Shown: in pieces, positions 27,706 through 35,657 of the stretch
How the letters are laid out: each line of letters begins with the position of its first letter
Numbering within the stretch: position 1 is the first letter of the stretch
Assembly (NCBI RefSeq): GCF_011617245.1
Contig: NZ_CP050152.1
Span: forward strand, 1,116,001-1,180,000
From: Brevibacterium atlanticum
Lineage (GTDB): Bacteria; Actinomycetota; Actinomycetes; Actinomycetales; Brevibacteriaceae
Direction of reading: 5' to 3'
Length of the DNA: 64,000 bases
Program-made: the position numbers and the translations under genes
Notes under the pieces: model-generated
Databases searched by the model: none
The model's input: only the letters and a program-made list of their open reading frames with translations
What the model was told of the DNA's origin: nothing

Positions 27706-28032
27706 ATGAGCATCAGAGCAAAGATTGCTGGCGCCCCCTTAGTTTCGTCTCTACTTATGACTGGAATTTCTTCAACTCCAGCAATGGCCGCCACAGACTC
27801 GGTAACCGGGTATTTGAAGTGCCCTTCCGGGAAGCAGCTCAACGTTGTTGTCACGCTTGAAGGATCCGGCAATGCGGTCTTTTACCTAAATGGCAAGCAA
27901 GTTGCATCTGACACTTTCGGTGGCACTCATGGCTACCGATACCCTGGCAATGGCAGTGGAGGGCGCTGGAAGGTCACAACAAACCAAAACATCAAGACTG
28001 TGAGTGACTACTGCACTGCGGCAGTACTCTGA
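27706..28032 (+). CDS. Small secreted protein, cassette 1, function unknown
   Basis: Protein of 108 aa with a signal peptide (residues 1-28, ending AMA-A) and an 80-residue mature part, mostly beta-prone with Gly/Ser turns and two cysteines (YLKCPSGKQ and SDYCTAAV). Codons are AT-richer than the recR side (AAA, TTA, ATT), a sign of transfer. GAAAGAG lies upstream of the ATG. It is the first gene after the recR 3' end. No family recognised; a small secreted toxin, inhibitor or adhesin is possible. Confidence 0.65.
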   Translation: MSIRAKIAGAPLVSSLLMTGISSTPAMAATDSVTGYLKCPSGKQLNVVVTLEGSGNAVFYLNGKQVASDTFGGTHGYRYPGNGSGGRWKVTTNQNIKTVSDYCTAAVL

Positions 28033-28054
28033 GCTTCCGATTCGAATTGCTCTC

Positions 28055-28309
28055 ATGACGAAGATCAGTCCTGACGAGGTTAATGCCTTTATTAAAACAC
28101 TTAATCTCCGCAAGATATCTGTTTCAGACAAAGCCGAGCTGACTGATAAGTTAGCTATGGTGTGCGTCGGTTTCGGGATACCAGTGTCAGTGACTGGGGG
28201 AAAGGTGTTATTTGATCCGAATGGCGATGGGGTCGATAATCAAGATGTGGAGCTCCTTGATCTTCTCATCAAGCTAGTTGATCATAGATTCTGCATTCGA
28301 TGTAATTGA
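28055..28309 (+). CDS. Small cytosolic protein with EF-hand-like loop, cassette 1
   Basis: Predicted 84-aa protein without signal peptide. It contains DPNGDGVDNQDVE near residues 54-66, which has the spacing of an EF-hand or dockerin calcium loop, within a helical context. The ATG at 28055 lies 22 bp after the secreted-protein stop; its ribosome site is weak. Low-GC codons match its neighbour. The gene order secreted protein then small non-secreted partner recalls effector-partner pairs, but nothing proves this. Confidence 0.5.
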   Translation: MTKISPDEVNAFIKTLNLRKISVSDKAELTDKLAMVCVGFGIPVSVTGGKVLFDPNGDGVDNQDVELLDLLIKLVDHRFCIRCN

Positions 28310-28382
28310 GCTATTTGCGGTCTCTAGTGTCGCGTATCGTTAGTTCCTGAATGGTTGTTTGTTTGTTAGGGAGAATCGGTTT

Positions 28383-28916
28383 ATGGCGAATTCTCCCGCT
28401 CTGGCATCAACCTTGTTCGAGCATGAGGGACCAGTGCTACGTGAGTGGTTGAGGCCGTCGACCATCAGGGCCGGGCTTGCCAGGCGAGCACGGATCGTGC
28501 TGCTGGCCGCCGACGGAGTGACGAACACTCAGATCGCTGAGTTGACGGGTTCGTCCGTGGTCACTGTTCTGAAGTGGCGGGCACGCTACGAAGAGTCGGG
28601 GATCGCTGGCCTCACTGATGACCAGCGTTAGGGTCGACCGAGGCGCCTCGATGACTTCGAGATCGTGACCACGACATTGATGCCGCCGGAGAATGCGGTC
28701 GTGTTGTGTGTCGATGAGAAGTCTCAGATTAAGGCGTTCGAACGCACGGCCCCGTTGTTGCCGATGCGCATGGGTGATGCGGAGAAACGCACTCACGACT
28801 ATCACAGGCGTGGAACGTCGACCCTGGTCGCGGCGCTGCAGGTCGCGACTGGCCAAGTCACAGGTGCGGTGAAGTCGCGGCATCGGCGGCACGAGTTCCT
28901 GTCGTTTTGCGTCAGA
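28383..28916 (+). pseudogene. IS630-family transposase, 5' part
   Basis: Starts with ATG and an intact helix-turn-helix (LARRARIVLLAADGVTNTQI, VVTVLKWRARYEESGIAGL). An in-frame TAG follows at about 28629, then about 60 residues normally present are missing before MPPENAVVLCVDEKSQIKA, the first catalytic Asp motif. The frame is cut at 28916 by the IS1634/IS1549-type copy and resumes at 30676. Confidence 0.78.
28862..28916 (+). repeat. 55-bp target duplication, left copy (IS copy C)
   Basis: Matches 30621-30675 with one mismatch; the two copies bracket the IS exactly at its terminal inverted repeats. Confidence 0.9.
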
Positions 28917-30620
28917 CCTGACTTGCACAAGTGGATGAGGTTTTCAGGGTTCCCGAACATATCGACCCTGGTCAGGCGGCTGCTGGTCTCAGGTTTGGGT
29001 AACTAATTCTCGCCGTATCATGGGGGAATGAGCCCATTCGTGCGCAAGGTACCCACCGCGTCGGGCGCCACGGCAGTACAGATCGCCGATAAGACCGGCG
29101 GGAAGTACCGCATCGTCGAGCACCTCGGGTCCGCCCACACGCCCGAGGACCTCGCCGCTCTCGTCGAAGCTGGCAAAGCTAAACTGCGGGACCCCGGACA
29201 GGCCACACTCGACTTCGATACCGCGGACAAACCGCGGGTGTCATCGGCAGTCGTGAAGTCCAGCAGGTCCGGGCTTCTTATCGACACGATCCGCAGCGTG
29301 TACGAAAGGCTCGGGTTCGACGTTATTGACGATGAAGCGTTCTTCCAGCTCGTTGCTGCCAGGTTGGTTGAGCCGACGTCGAAGTCTGACAGTGTCAGAG
29401 TCCTCGACGAGCTCGGTGTCGAGGTTGTTCACCGCAACACGTTCCTCAACGCCTAGTGCGGGCCAACGAACGCGACTACCGGGCGAAGATCGCTGAGAAA
29501 TGCTTCGCTCACAGTGTCGCCACTACCGGCATCAGCCTGCTGCTCTATGACGTCACGACCTTATATTTGAGGCTGAGAAGGAAGATGCTCTGCGTCAGGT
29601 CGGGTACTCGAAAGAACGCCGTGTCGACCCGCAGATCGTCGTCGGGCTCCTCGTCGACCGGACTGGGTTCCCACTCGAGATCGGGTGCTTCGAAGGATCG
29701 AAGGCCGAGACTCACACGATCATTCCCGTGATCAAAGCCTTCCAAGAACGGCATCACGTCACTGACATGGTCGTCGCCGCCGATGCCGGGATGCTCTCAG
29801 CCAAGAACCTCAAGGAACTCGATGATGCCGGTTTGCGGTTCATCGTCGGGTCCAGGCAGACGAAAGCCCCACACGATCTGGCTACCCATTTTCGGTGGAA
29901 TGGTGAGTACACCACCGATGGGCAGATCATCGACACGATCACCCCGAAGGGAGTGAAGCGACTCGACCCAGACCGGGTGAAGAAGAGACGCGAACCCGTG
30001 GTCAGCAGAAGAGCATCCGGATGCGTGGCGAGTGGTGTGGCAATACCGCCGCAAACGAGCGATGCGTGATGAGCAGACGTTGAACCTGCAGCGTAACCGG
30101 GCGTTGGCGATCATCGATGGGGATAAGCCGGCGAAGAAGGCCCGGTTTGTGAAGGTCACCGAGGAGGAGAAATCCTTCGACGAGAAAGCTTACGAGCGGG
30201 CGATGAAGCTGACAGGGTTCAAAGGCTATGTCACGAACATTCCAGCCGGGACTATGTCGGCTGCTGAGGTGATCGGCAGTTATCACGACTTGTGGCATGT
30301 CGAGCAGTCTTTCCGGATGTCGAAGACCGACTTGAGAGCCAGGCCGATTTTTCACCGGAAAAGGGACGCGATCGAGGCGCACTTGACGCTCGTGTTCACC
30401 TCCTTAGCCGTATCGAGGTTCATGCAAGAGGCGACTGGGGCATCGTTGAAGAAGATCATCACGAGTCTACGGCCGTTGCGAGAGTTCACCGGCCGCGTGA
30501 GTGGCCAAGACATCACGTTCACACCCGAAGTGCCCAAGGCCGTCGAGAACATGCTCAAGGCGCTGGAAAAATCGTAAATTCGGTCTTCGGCGGTGGGTAA
30601 CTAAAGTTGTGCAACTCAGG
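28917..30620 (+). mobile_element. IS1634/IS1549-type insertion sequence, copy C (1704 bp)
   Basis: Terminal inverted repeats: left CCTGACTTGCACAAGT, right end reverse complement CCTGAGTTGCACAACT. Almost identical to copies A (46351-48058) and B (49679-51389) but in opposite orientation. It is inserted in the IS630 transposase with a 55-bp duplicated target. The transposase is frameshifted. Confidence 0.9.
29028..30577 (+). pseudogene. IS1634/IS1549-type transposase, frameshifted (copy C)
   Basis: Same protein as the intact 517-aa transposase of copy A, but broken by small deletions: one base near 29452 (giving a stop after FLNA), one near 29567 and two near 30000. Substitutions against copy A are very few in what I compared. 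It is not translatable as one protein unless the indels are sequencing errors. Confidence 0.85.
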
Positions 30621-30675
30621 AGGTGTGGTGAAGTCGCGGCATCGGCGGCACGAGTTCCTGTCGTTTTGCGTCAGA
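30621..30675 (+). repeat. 55-bp target duplication, right copy (IS copy C)
   Basis: Matches 28862-28916 apart from one C/T difference. Confidence 0.9.
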
Positions 30676-30990
30676 TCGACCGGGCCTATCAGGGCCAGGA
30701 GCTACATCTGGATATGGACAATTACGCCACCCATAAAACGGCAGAAGTACGTCAGCGGTTGGAGTCCCATCCTCGGCTCCATGTTCACTTCACGCCGGCG
30801 TCGGGGTCGTGGTTGACCCTCGTGGAGGTATGGTTCGGGATCATCGATCGGCAAGCAAACAAGTGAGGTGTGTTCACTTCGGTGAAGAATCTGAACGGGA
30901 AGATCCGGGAGTTCATCGACGGGTAGATCGAACGCCAACCCCTTCGTATGGACGACGACACCCGCGCGGTCAGTCGAGGAGGTGAAACCT
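30676..30990 (+). pseudogene. IS630-family transposase, 3' part
   Basis: Continues the frame of 28383-28916: HLDMDNYATHKTAEVRQRL carries the second catalytic Asp and SWLTLVEVWFGIIDRQA the catalytic Glu. Further in-frame stops occur after RQANK (TGA) and after REFIDG (TAG), so the gene is dead even without the IS insertion. Confidence 0.78.
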
Positions 30991-31016
30991 AAACCAACTT
31001 CAGAAACGCGACACGT

Positions 31017-31190
31017 AGGTGCCCGCGAGCCAGCTATTATCTTCCGGCCGGCCATGCAGCACGGGAGTAGGCCCCGGTTCCCTTGAGCGCGTTGTAGAAG
31101 ATCTTCGGGGAGACCGCATAGCGTCTCGCTGCCTCTGCCGCTGAGATCCCTATGCCGACCATTGCCCGTTAGGAGCCCGAGAAAGAATTC
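31017..31190 (-). pseudogene. Recombinase-like C-terminal remnant, copy 1
   Basis: Minus-strand fragment reading [20 protein letters not shown] then KIFYNALKGTGAYSRAA before a stop: a helix-turn-helix like the C-terminal DNA-binding part of resolvase/serine recombinases. No catalytic domain remains. It lies directly before the second recR 3'-end repeat, and an equivalent fragment precedes the third repeat. Assignment to serine recombinases is by motif only. Confidence 0.45.
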
Positions 31191-31197
31191 CTGCCGC

Positions 31198-31384
31198 GGG
31201 CCTGCCCGTCGGCGGTGACCTCGAATACGCTGATGAGGTCACTCTCGGCCGCGCATTCTCCGGCCGGCGCGAGATCGACTGAACCGCGTCAACGGCTCGA
31301 GCCGATCGACGTGTTCCGATCCGAACAGCGGTCATTCGCGGTTTCCCTGAAGCCTCATTGCAATACCTCCGGGAAACGCGGGTC
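31198..31384 (+). repeat. recR 3'-end repeat, copy 2 (putative att site)
   Basis: 187 bp nearly matching 27411-27596. The first 85 bp still encode the RecR C-terminus from [17 protein letters not shown] to the stop; the four base differences from recR in this part are all synonymous. This is what an integrative element must carry to rebuild recR on insertion. Confidence 0.85.
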
Positions 31385-31460
31385 CCTATGCCGCATTGCC
31401 GCGTTGCGGTAAGGTGGAGTGCGTGATCCAGAAGGTGACTCACTTCATAAGGAGTGAGCT

Positions 31461-31784
31461 ATGAGTACCTGGGCTAAACGACTGTTCGCAGTAACCTGTG
31501 CAGCTATTATTTCGTTTGGAATCACAACCAGCCCTGCCCTTGCTAAGTCTGCGCCAGCAACAGCGGAGCCACACACCACCGCCGTTAAGCGGCATGTAGC
31601 AAAGGTTTGGTGGATCTACGCGGACGGCTTCCACTTCAAGTCAACCTGCGAGGCGTACGCATACAAGGAGTTCCGCCATATGGATAAAGAAGGAACTCGC
31701 GGCGGGATAGACAAATATGATTGCCTGGACGCTGAAGACGGTACCTGGGAGATGTGGGTGTTCGGACCGGATGGAGTCAACTGA
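31461..31784 (+). CDS. Small secreted protein, cassette 2, function unknown
   Basis: Protein of 107 aa. Signal peptide 1-28 ending ALA-K; mature part about 79 residues, aromatic- and charge-rich (KVWWIYADGFHFKSTCEAYA, ending TWEMWVFGPDGVN) with two cysteines that could form a disulfide. AAGGAG lies nine bases before the ATG. It occupies the same position in cassette 2 that 27706-28032 has in cassette 1, yet the mature sequences are not alike. No family recognised. Confidence 0.68.
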   Translation: MSTWAKRLFAVTCAAIISFGITTSPALAKSAPATAEPHTTAVKRHVAKVWWIYADGFHFKSTCEAYAYKEFRHMDKEGTRGGIDKYDCLDAEDGTWEMWVFGPDGVN

Positions 31785-32472
31785 TCACAAGGGGCACCAA
31801 CCCATCGATAATCACAATTCCGAGCTGGAGCAGGTTCGCATTCGAGGAAAACTAGCACGGGACACGGCCGGGCAGGTATTCATCCGCTTGTTCGAGCCCC
31901 GGGACTACAGCACAACGGGTTCGCCCCGTGGCCTCCGACTAGACGAAGAAGATGCGCATAAGCCGAAGTGGATACAAGTCAAGGATCTGACCAGTGTTGA
32001 GAATTTATCCGGCCCTTGGGTCTCAATCACTGGTTTCGTCGACTGGAGCCTCACTTCGCGTTCTGGCGGCAAGCCAACGGTCCAAGACGGCGTTCTAGAG
32101 TCACAGCCCCGAGCCGACGAGCTGATGCAAGAGCAAATGCAACTCTCTACAGGAGACTATGCTTCCTTGGAGCTAAGTGACGCCGCTTTAGGAGATCGCC
32201 GCACTATGGTCGGCGAAAACAGCGATCGTGATATCACACGGCATGTCGACGAACTCGAGAAATTCGCCGCAACCGTCAACAGTGACGGCATGATCAAAAT
32301 TGATGCACCCTCTGGTCCAGGGTGCGTCCAAAGTGCGGGCGCAGGGCACGTAGGCGGTGTCGGCTTCTGTGTTCACTACCGGGTCCCGATTGTCACAGAT
32401 GATCTACGCGAGTACCTGAGGATCGTGAACGCAAAGGTCGCGTTGATACCCGCAGTGCAACGTAAATGGTAG
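31771..32472 (+). CDS. Unknown 233-aa protein, cassette 2
   Basis: Soluble, acidic protein without signal peptide or membrane helix. The ATG at 31771 overlaps the end of the secreted-protein gene by 14 bp, which suggests coupled translation. Recognisable blocks are EQVRIRGKLARDTAGQVFIR and KPKWIQVKDLTSVENLSGPW (beta-rich, OB-like in feel) and a C-terminal GAGHVGGVGFCVHYRVPIVT. Codon use is AT-richer than the host core. I do not recognise a family. Confidence 0.6.
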   Translation: MESTDHKGHQPIDNHNSELEQVRIRGKLARDTAGQVFIRLFEPRDYSTTGSPRGLRLDEEDAHKPKWIQVKDLTSVENLSGPWVSITGFVDWSLTSRSGGKPTVQDGVLESQPRADELMQEQMQLSTGDYASLELSDAALGDRRTMVGENSDRDITRHVDELEKFAATVNSDGMIKIDAPSGPGCVQSAGAGHVGGVGFCVHYRVPIVTDDLREYLRIVNAKVALIPAVQRKW

Positions 32473-32513
32473 AAAACTATTGGTACCCTAGTGAAGCTGT
32501 CCCAGGCTTTGCC

Positions 32514-32690
32514 CTAGGTGCCCGCGAGCCAGCTATTATCTGCTAGCCGGCACGTAGCTCGGGAGTAGGCCTCAGTTCCCTTGAGCACGTTGTAGAAGGT
32601 ATTCGGGAAGGCCTCATAGCGTCGAGCTACCTCTGCCGCCGCGATCCCCTTGCCGACCATTGCCCGATAGGAACATGAGAAAGAGTTTCT
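32514..32690 (-). pseudogene. Recombinase-like C-terminal remnant, copy 2
   Basis: Minus-strand fragment YRAMVGKGIAAAEVARRYEA then FPNTFYNVLKGTEAYSRAT, ending NSWLAGT and a TAG. It is homologous at DNA level to 31017-31190 and lies directly before the third recR 3'-end repeat, as expected for an integrase gene end next to its attachment site. The rest of the gene is gone. Confidence 0.45.
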
Positions 32691-32696
32691 GTATGG

Positions 32697-32767
32697 GGGC
32701 CTGCCCATCGGCGGTGACCTCGAATACGCCGATGAGGTCACTCTCGGCCGCGCATTCTCCGGCCGCC
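32697..32767 (+). repeat. recR 3'-end repeat, copy 3 (short)
   Basis: 71 bp matching recR from codon GLP to the SGR region, with one non-silent change (Val to Ile) and silent changes. Similarity stops at CCGGCCGCC, before the recR stop, which marks the outer boundary of the repeat on this side. Confidence 0.8.
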
Positions 32768-33017
32768 TCGTGAACTATTGCCTGGAACGCCGACCATGCG
32801 TGGTGCACACCGTGTCACAGAGTGCACGATGACGTCACCGACCGACTCACGCTGACTTTTGGCGACTCGCACAGTCGCTCAATGACGATCACAGCCTGCT
32901 GGCCGCGACGGCCTGCCTAATCTGACCGAACTACCGAAACAGTCACGTCTCCTGCCCGAGTCCGACGGTGGGCAAGACCGTGAACTGTCAGAATCGATCA
33001 GTTTGGAGCAGCGGGTC
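32768..33017. other. Gene-free flank between cassette 2 and the YeiH gene
   Basis: Together with 32473-32767 this makes about 540 bp without an intact gene. The first part is the recombinase remnant and recR repeat. From 32768 to 33003 I see no gene, hairpin or repeat; it should contain the YeiH promoter. Confidence 0.5.
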
Positions 33018-34526
33018 ATGACAGCATCGAATCACAAGGGACCGGTCTCGGCTCCACCAGGAACAGAGGCGAACGCAGGTTCCTCGTCAGAACAGGGGTC
33101 GGGATCTTCAGGTTCAACCCGGCCCCCACGATTGGGCATTCTGGGCAGCGAGGATTGGTGGGCAGTCTGGATCGGGCTGGGAATCGTCGTTCTGGCGCTG
33201 ATTCTCTGGGCCGGCGGCGGTTCCTTGAACATCTTCGCCGCGAAGATTCCCAGTTGGCCCGATTGGGCGTTCCTCCTTCACGGCGGCACGACTCTGAAGG
33301 ACGGTGAAACCGTCGCGGTCGCCGGGTTGGTCGATCGACTCCCGAACCTGGTCCTGCTCTATCTTCTCTACACGGCTGCCTTCGGCGTCGTTGCGTGGGT
33401 TCTGCGTCTGCGCCTTGCCGCGTTCATCGGCGGGTTCACCCTGCTCTTCGTCTTCAGCCTGGTCATCAACGTGCTCAGCTCCTCAGCATGGGCGACCTCC
33501 TACAATTTCGAAGCACCACTGGTGGCACTCGTGATCGGATTGGTCATCGGCAATCTCGTCGATGTTGAGCGCTACTTCGGCGGCGCTCTGCGCACGGAAC
33601 TCTATGTCAAGGTCGGTATCGTTCTCCTCGGAGCGACTCTGCCGTTCACCGTGATCCTGCAGGCCGGGCCGGTCGCTCTGCTCCAAGCCTCCGTGATCGC
33701 CATTGCCACATTCCTCATCATCTTCTTCGTTGCCGTCAATCTCTTCGGAATCGACAAACGATTCGCCGCGACGCTCAGCGCCGGGGGATCGATCTGCGGT
33801 GTCTCGGCGAGCATCGCGGTCGGCAGTGCGGTCAAGGCTCGCAAGGAGCATGTCTCGGCAACCATCTCGATCGTCGTCGTGTGGTCGATCATTGCGATCT
33901 TCGTCCTCACCGGCCTGAGCAAAGCGTTCGGTCTGGCCGACGGCGTGGCCGGAGCGTGGATCGGCACCTCGGAGTTCGCGGACGCGGCAGGCATCACCGC
34001 TGCCAGCAACTTCGGCGATGACGGCATCGCAGCATTCACGCTGATCAAGGTGGTGGGGCGAGACATCTTCATCGGAGTCTGGAGTCTCATCCTGGCTTTC
34101 ATCGCGATCACCGTCTGGGACCGTCGCGATCGCGTGGCCGCGGCCAGGGCCGCAGGCGAGGACGACCGCGAGGTCGTGCACGAGCGGGCGGACGTCGCCC
34201 AGATCTGGCGCCGTTTCCCGAAGTTCGTACTCGGCTTCTTCGTTGCGTCGATCCTCCTGACGGTCGTCATCGCCGTCTCGGGGTCCAGTGCCGGTGATGT
34301 CATCTCCTCGGATGTGGTGGCGCCGATCAAAGAACTGAGGACGTGGGCATTCACCTTCACCTTCCTGTCGATCGGACTGACCACACGATTCCGTGATCTG
34401 TCATCGTTGGGGTGGAGGCCGGTTGCCGCCTTCAGCGTCGGCGCTGTCATCAACATCGTGCTCGGGTTCCTGATCTCGGCAGTGCTATTCGGACATGTCT
34501 GGGCGAATATCGGAGCGGGCTCGTGA
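33018..34526 (+). CDS. YeiH-family putative sulfate exporter
   Basis: Membrane transporter of 502 aa with about 11-12 helices. A Ser/Gly-rich cytosolic N-terminus (1-40) precedes the first helix. Family signatures are VKVGIVLLGATLPF near residue 200, the hallmark LSAGGSICGVSASIAVGSAV near 255, and ATISIVVVWS. The family is called a putative sulfate exporter, but its substrate is not well proven. I take the ATG at 33018 (GGAG ten bases upstream) over a TTG at 33003. It overlaps the next gene in a GTGA. Confidence 0.84.
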   Translation: MTASNHKGPVSAPPGTEANAGSSSEQGSGSSGSTRPPRLGILGSEDWWAVWIGLGIVVLALILWAGGGSLNIFAAKIPSWPDWAFLLHGGTTLKDGETVAVAGLVDRLPNLVLLYLLYTAAFGVVAWVLRLRLAAFIGGFTLLFVFSLVINVLSSSAWATSYNFEAPLVALVIGLVIGNLVDVERYFGGALRTELYVKVGIVLLGATLPFTVILQAGPVALLQASVIAIATFLIIFFVAVNLFGIDKRFAATLSAGGSICGVSASIAVGSAVKARKEHVSATISIVVVWSIIAIFVLTGLSKAFGLADGVAGAWIGTSEFADAAGITAASNFGDDGIAAFTLIKVVGRDIFIGVWSLILAFIAITVWDRRDRVAAARAAGEDDREVVHERADVAQIWRRFPKFVLGFFVASILLTVVIAVSGSSAGDVISSDVVAPIKELRTWAFTFTFLSIGLTTRFRDLSSLGWRPVAAFSVGAVINIVLGFLISAVLFGHVWANIGAGS

Positions 34527-34876
34527 CACTTGCCGAAACGAAAGCGGATCCGTCGACGACCCCGGTCACCTGGCGCACGATCATCGAAGTGAGACTCAGC
34601 CCGACTCGCCTCCGGCGCAGTCACACGAACCTGAGCGACGCAGCTGCGGACGTGGAAGCCCGCCAGCGGAGAATCGACTGCGCTCGACAGGTTCTGGACG
34701 AAATCGGACAGCAGAACGACGACGACTGGACGATCACCTGCGATTCCCGCACGTTCCGCGCCGAGCGTAGAAGAGGAGCGTTCGCTGACATCGAGGACAC
34801 GTTGGTGGAACGCGGACTGAGTCGCAGCGACTTCACCGTGCGCGTCGAATACTCGCGGGCCTGGGGAATGCTCTGA
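34523..34876 (+). CDS. Unknown 117-aa protein coupled to the YeiH gene
   Basis: Small soluble charged protein. The GTG at 34523 overlaps the transporter stop by four bases, so it is translated from the same message. It contains an Arg/Asp-rich helical segment (NLSDAAADVEARQRRIDCAR, QVLDEIGQQ) and a C-terminal beta-like stretch (FTVRVEYSRAWGML). No signal or membrane segment. A regulatory partner of the transporter is possible; no family recognised. Confidence 0.65.
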   Translation: MTLAETKADPSTTPVTWRTIIEVRLSPTRLRRSHTNLSDAAADVEARQRRIDCARQVLDEIGQQNDDDWTITCDSRTFRAERRRGAFADIEDTLVERGLSRSDFTVRVEYSRAWGML

Positions 34877-34904
34877 GGGTATTGAACCAGTTGCCGTTCG
34901 CTTC

Positions 34905-34964
34905 TTGACACCATATCGATAATCGTGAAGTATATTGTTTATCGATATATCGAGAAACGATAAG
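34905..34964 (+). promoter_or_regulatory. Promoter with paired TATCGATA operators
   Basis: TTGACA at 34905-34910 is followed by a -10-like TATATT at 34931-34936 (alternatively AGTATA, three bases earlier with better spacing). Perfect palindromes TATCGATA occur at 34914-34921, inside the spacer, and at 34940-34947, just past the -10, with a further CGATAAG at 34958. The layout fits repression by the HTH protein encoded at 35654. Confidence 0.55.
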
Positions 34965-35033
34965 TCGAATGCCGGGCTAGGCGTCCGGCACACGGTGAAC
35001 CGGCATGTAGTCGGACTAGGGAGGCGAGCGGAC

Positions 35034-35657
35034 ATGGATAAGGATCTTCGAGGACAGGGGAAGCCAAGCAGCAGATGCGGAGCTCGTTCGGGAGCCGCAT
35101 TCCTCATCGCATTCGCTCTCGGAATCTACGCAGTGTACTCAGCCGGCATGCTGTTCAAAGGCCTCGTCCATGCTCAGATCGATGTGCGCTTCGATTTCGA
35201 GGATTCAGGTCTTGGGACGATAGACCTCGGCGGACATGGAACCACGCTCAGCGGCCTCACCGAGGTGACGCTGCCGACGGGAGACCTCGCGGTTGAGACG
35301 ATGATCTTCCTCCTCATCGCGAAGCTCTCATTCATTCTCACGCTGATCGGGGCGGCGATCGCGTTTGTCCCCATCGTCAGATCCATCGGTCGAGGAGATC
35401 CATTCGCGGTGAAGTCCATCAGAGCGCTCTCCGCACTCTCGTGGGTCTTCTCCATGGGCATCCTCGTGTACTTCGTTGCCGGGATTCTCGGGTCCAATCT
35501 CGCCTCACGCGACCTTGGGATCGCCGATGATGTCGGCTCGAACACCTCGATCGCGCAGACCTACATCATCCTCGGCGTACTCGGAATCATCGAGATCCTC
35601 CGGCGAAGCTTCGTCTCCGGTCGCCGAGCTCAACAAGAACTCGAAGGGCTCGTGTGA
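35034..35657 (+). CDS. DUF2975 membrane protein
   Basis: Membrane protein of 207 aa with four hydrophobic segments (about 20-45, 90-115, 130-155, 175-195) and a 45-residue outer loop after the first. The spacing, and FLLIAKLSFILTLIGAAIAF with PIVRSIGRGDPFAVKSIRAL, are the DUF2975 pattern. The ATG at 35034 has GGAGG upstream. It overlaps the HTH gene in GTGATG, the usual pairing of DUF2975 with a YozG-like Cro/CI regulator. Function unknown. Confidence 0.82.
   Translation: MDKDLRGQGKPSSRCGARSGAAFLIAFALGIYAVYSAGMLFKGLVHAQIDVRFDFEDSGLGTIDLGGHGTTLSGLTEVTLPTGDLAVETMIFLLIAKLSFILTLIGAAIAFVPIVRSIGRGDPFAVKSIRALSALSWVFSMGILVYFVAGILGSNLASRDLGIADDVGSNTSIAQTYIILGVLGIIEILRRSFVSGRRAQQELEGLV

Larger units (their letters stand above)
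28327..31015 (+). mobile_element. IS630-type element, decayed and interrupted
   Basis: Ends carry related inverted repeats (GTGTCGCGTATC at the left; GTGTCGCGTTTC as the reverse complement of the right), next to TA dinucleotides as expected for IS630 target choice. The transposase inside is broken, and a second IS sits at 28917-30620. The element lies exactly at a TA in the sequence that, in the second cassette, reads CCTAGGTGCCCGC, so it inserted beside the recombinase remnant. Confidence 0.72.

Noticed and set aside
28629-28631. In-frame TAG in the IS630 transposase as recoding
   Set aside because: Two more stops and a large internal deletion show ordinary decay; no recoding element is visible.
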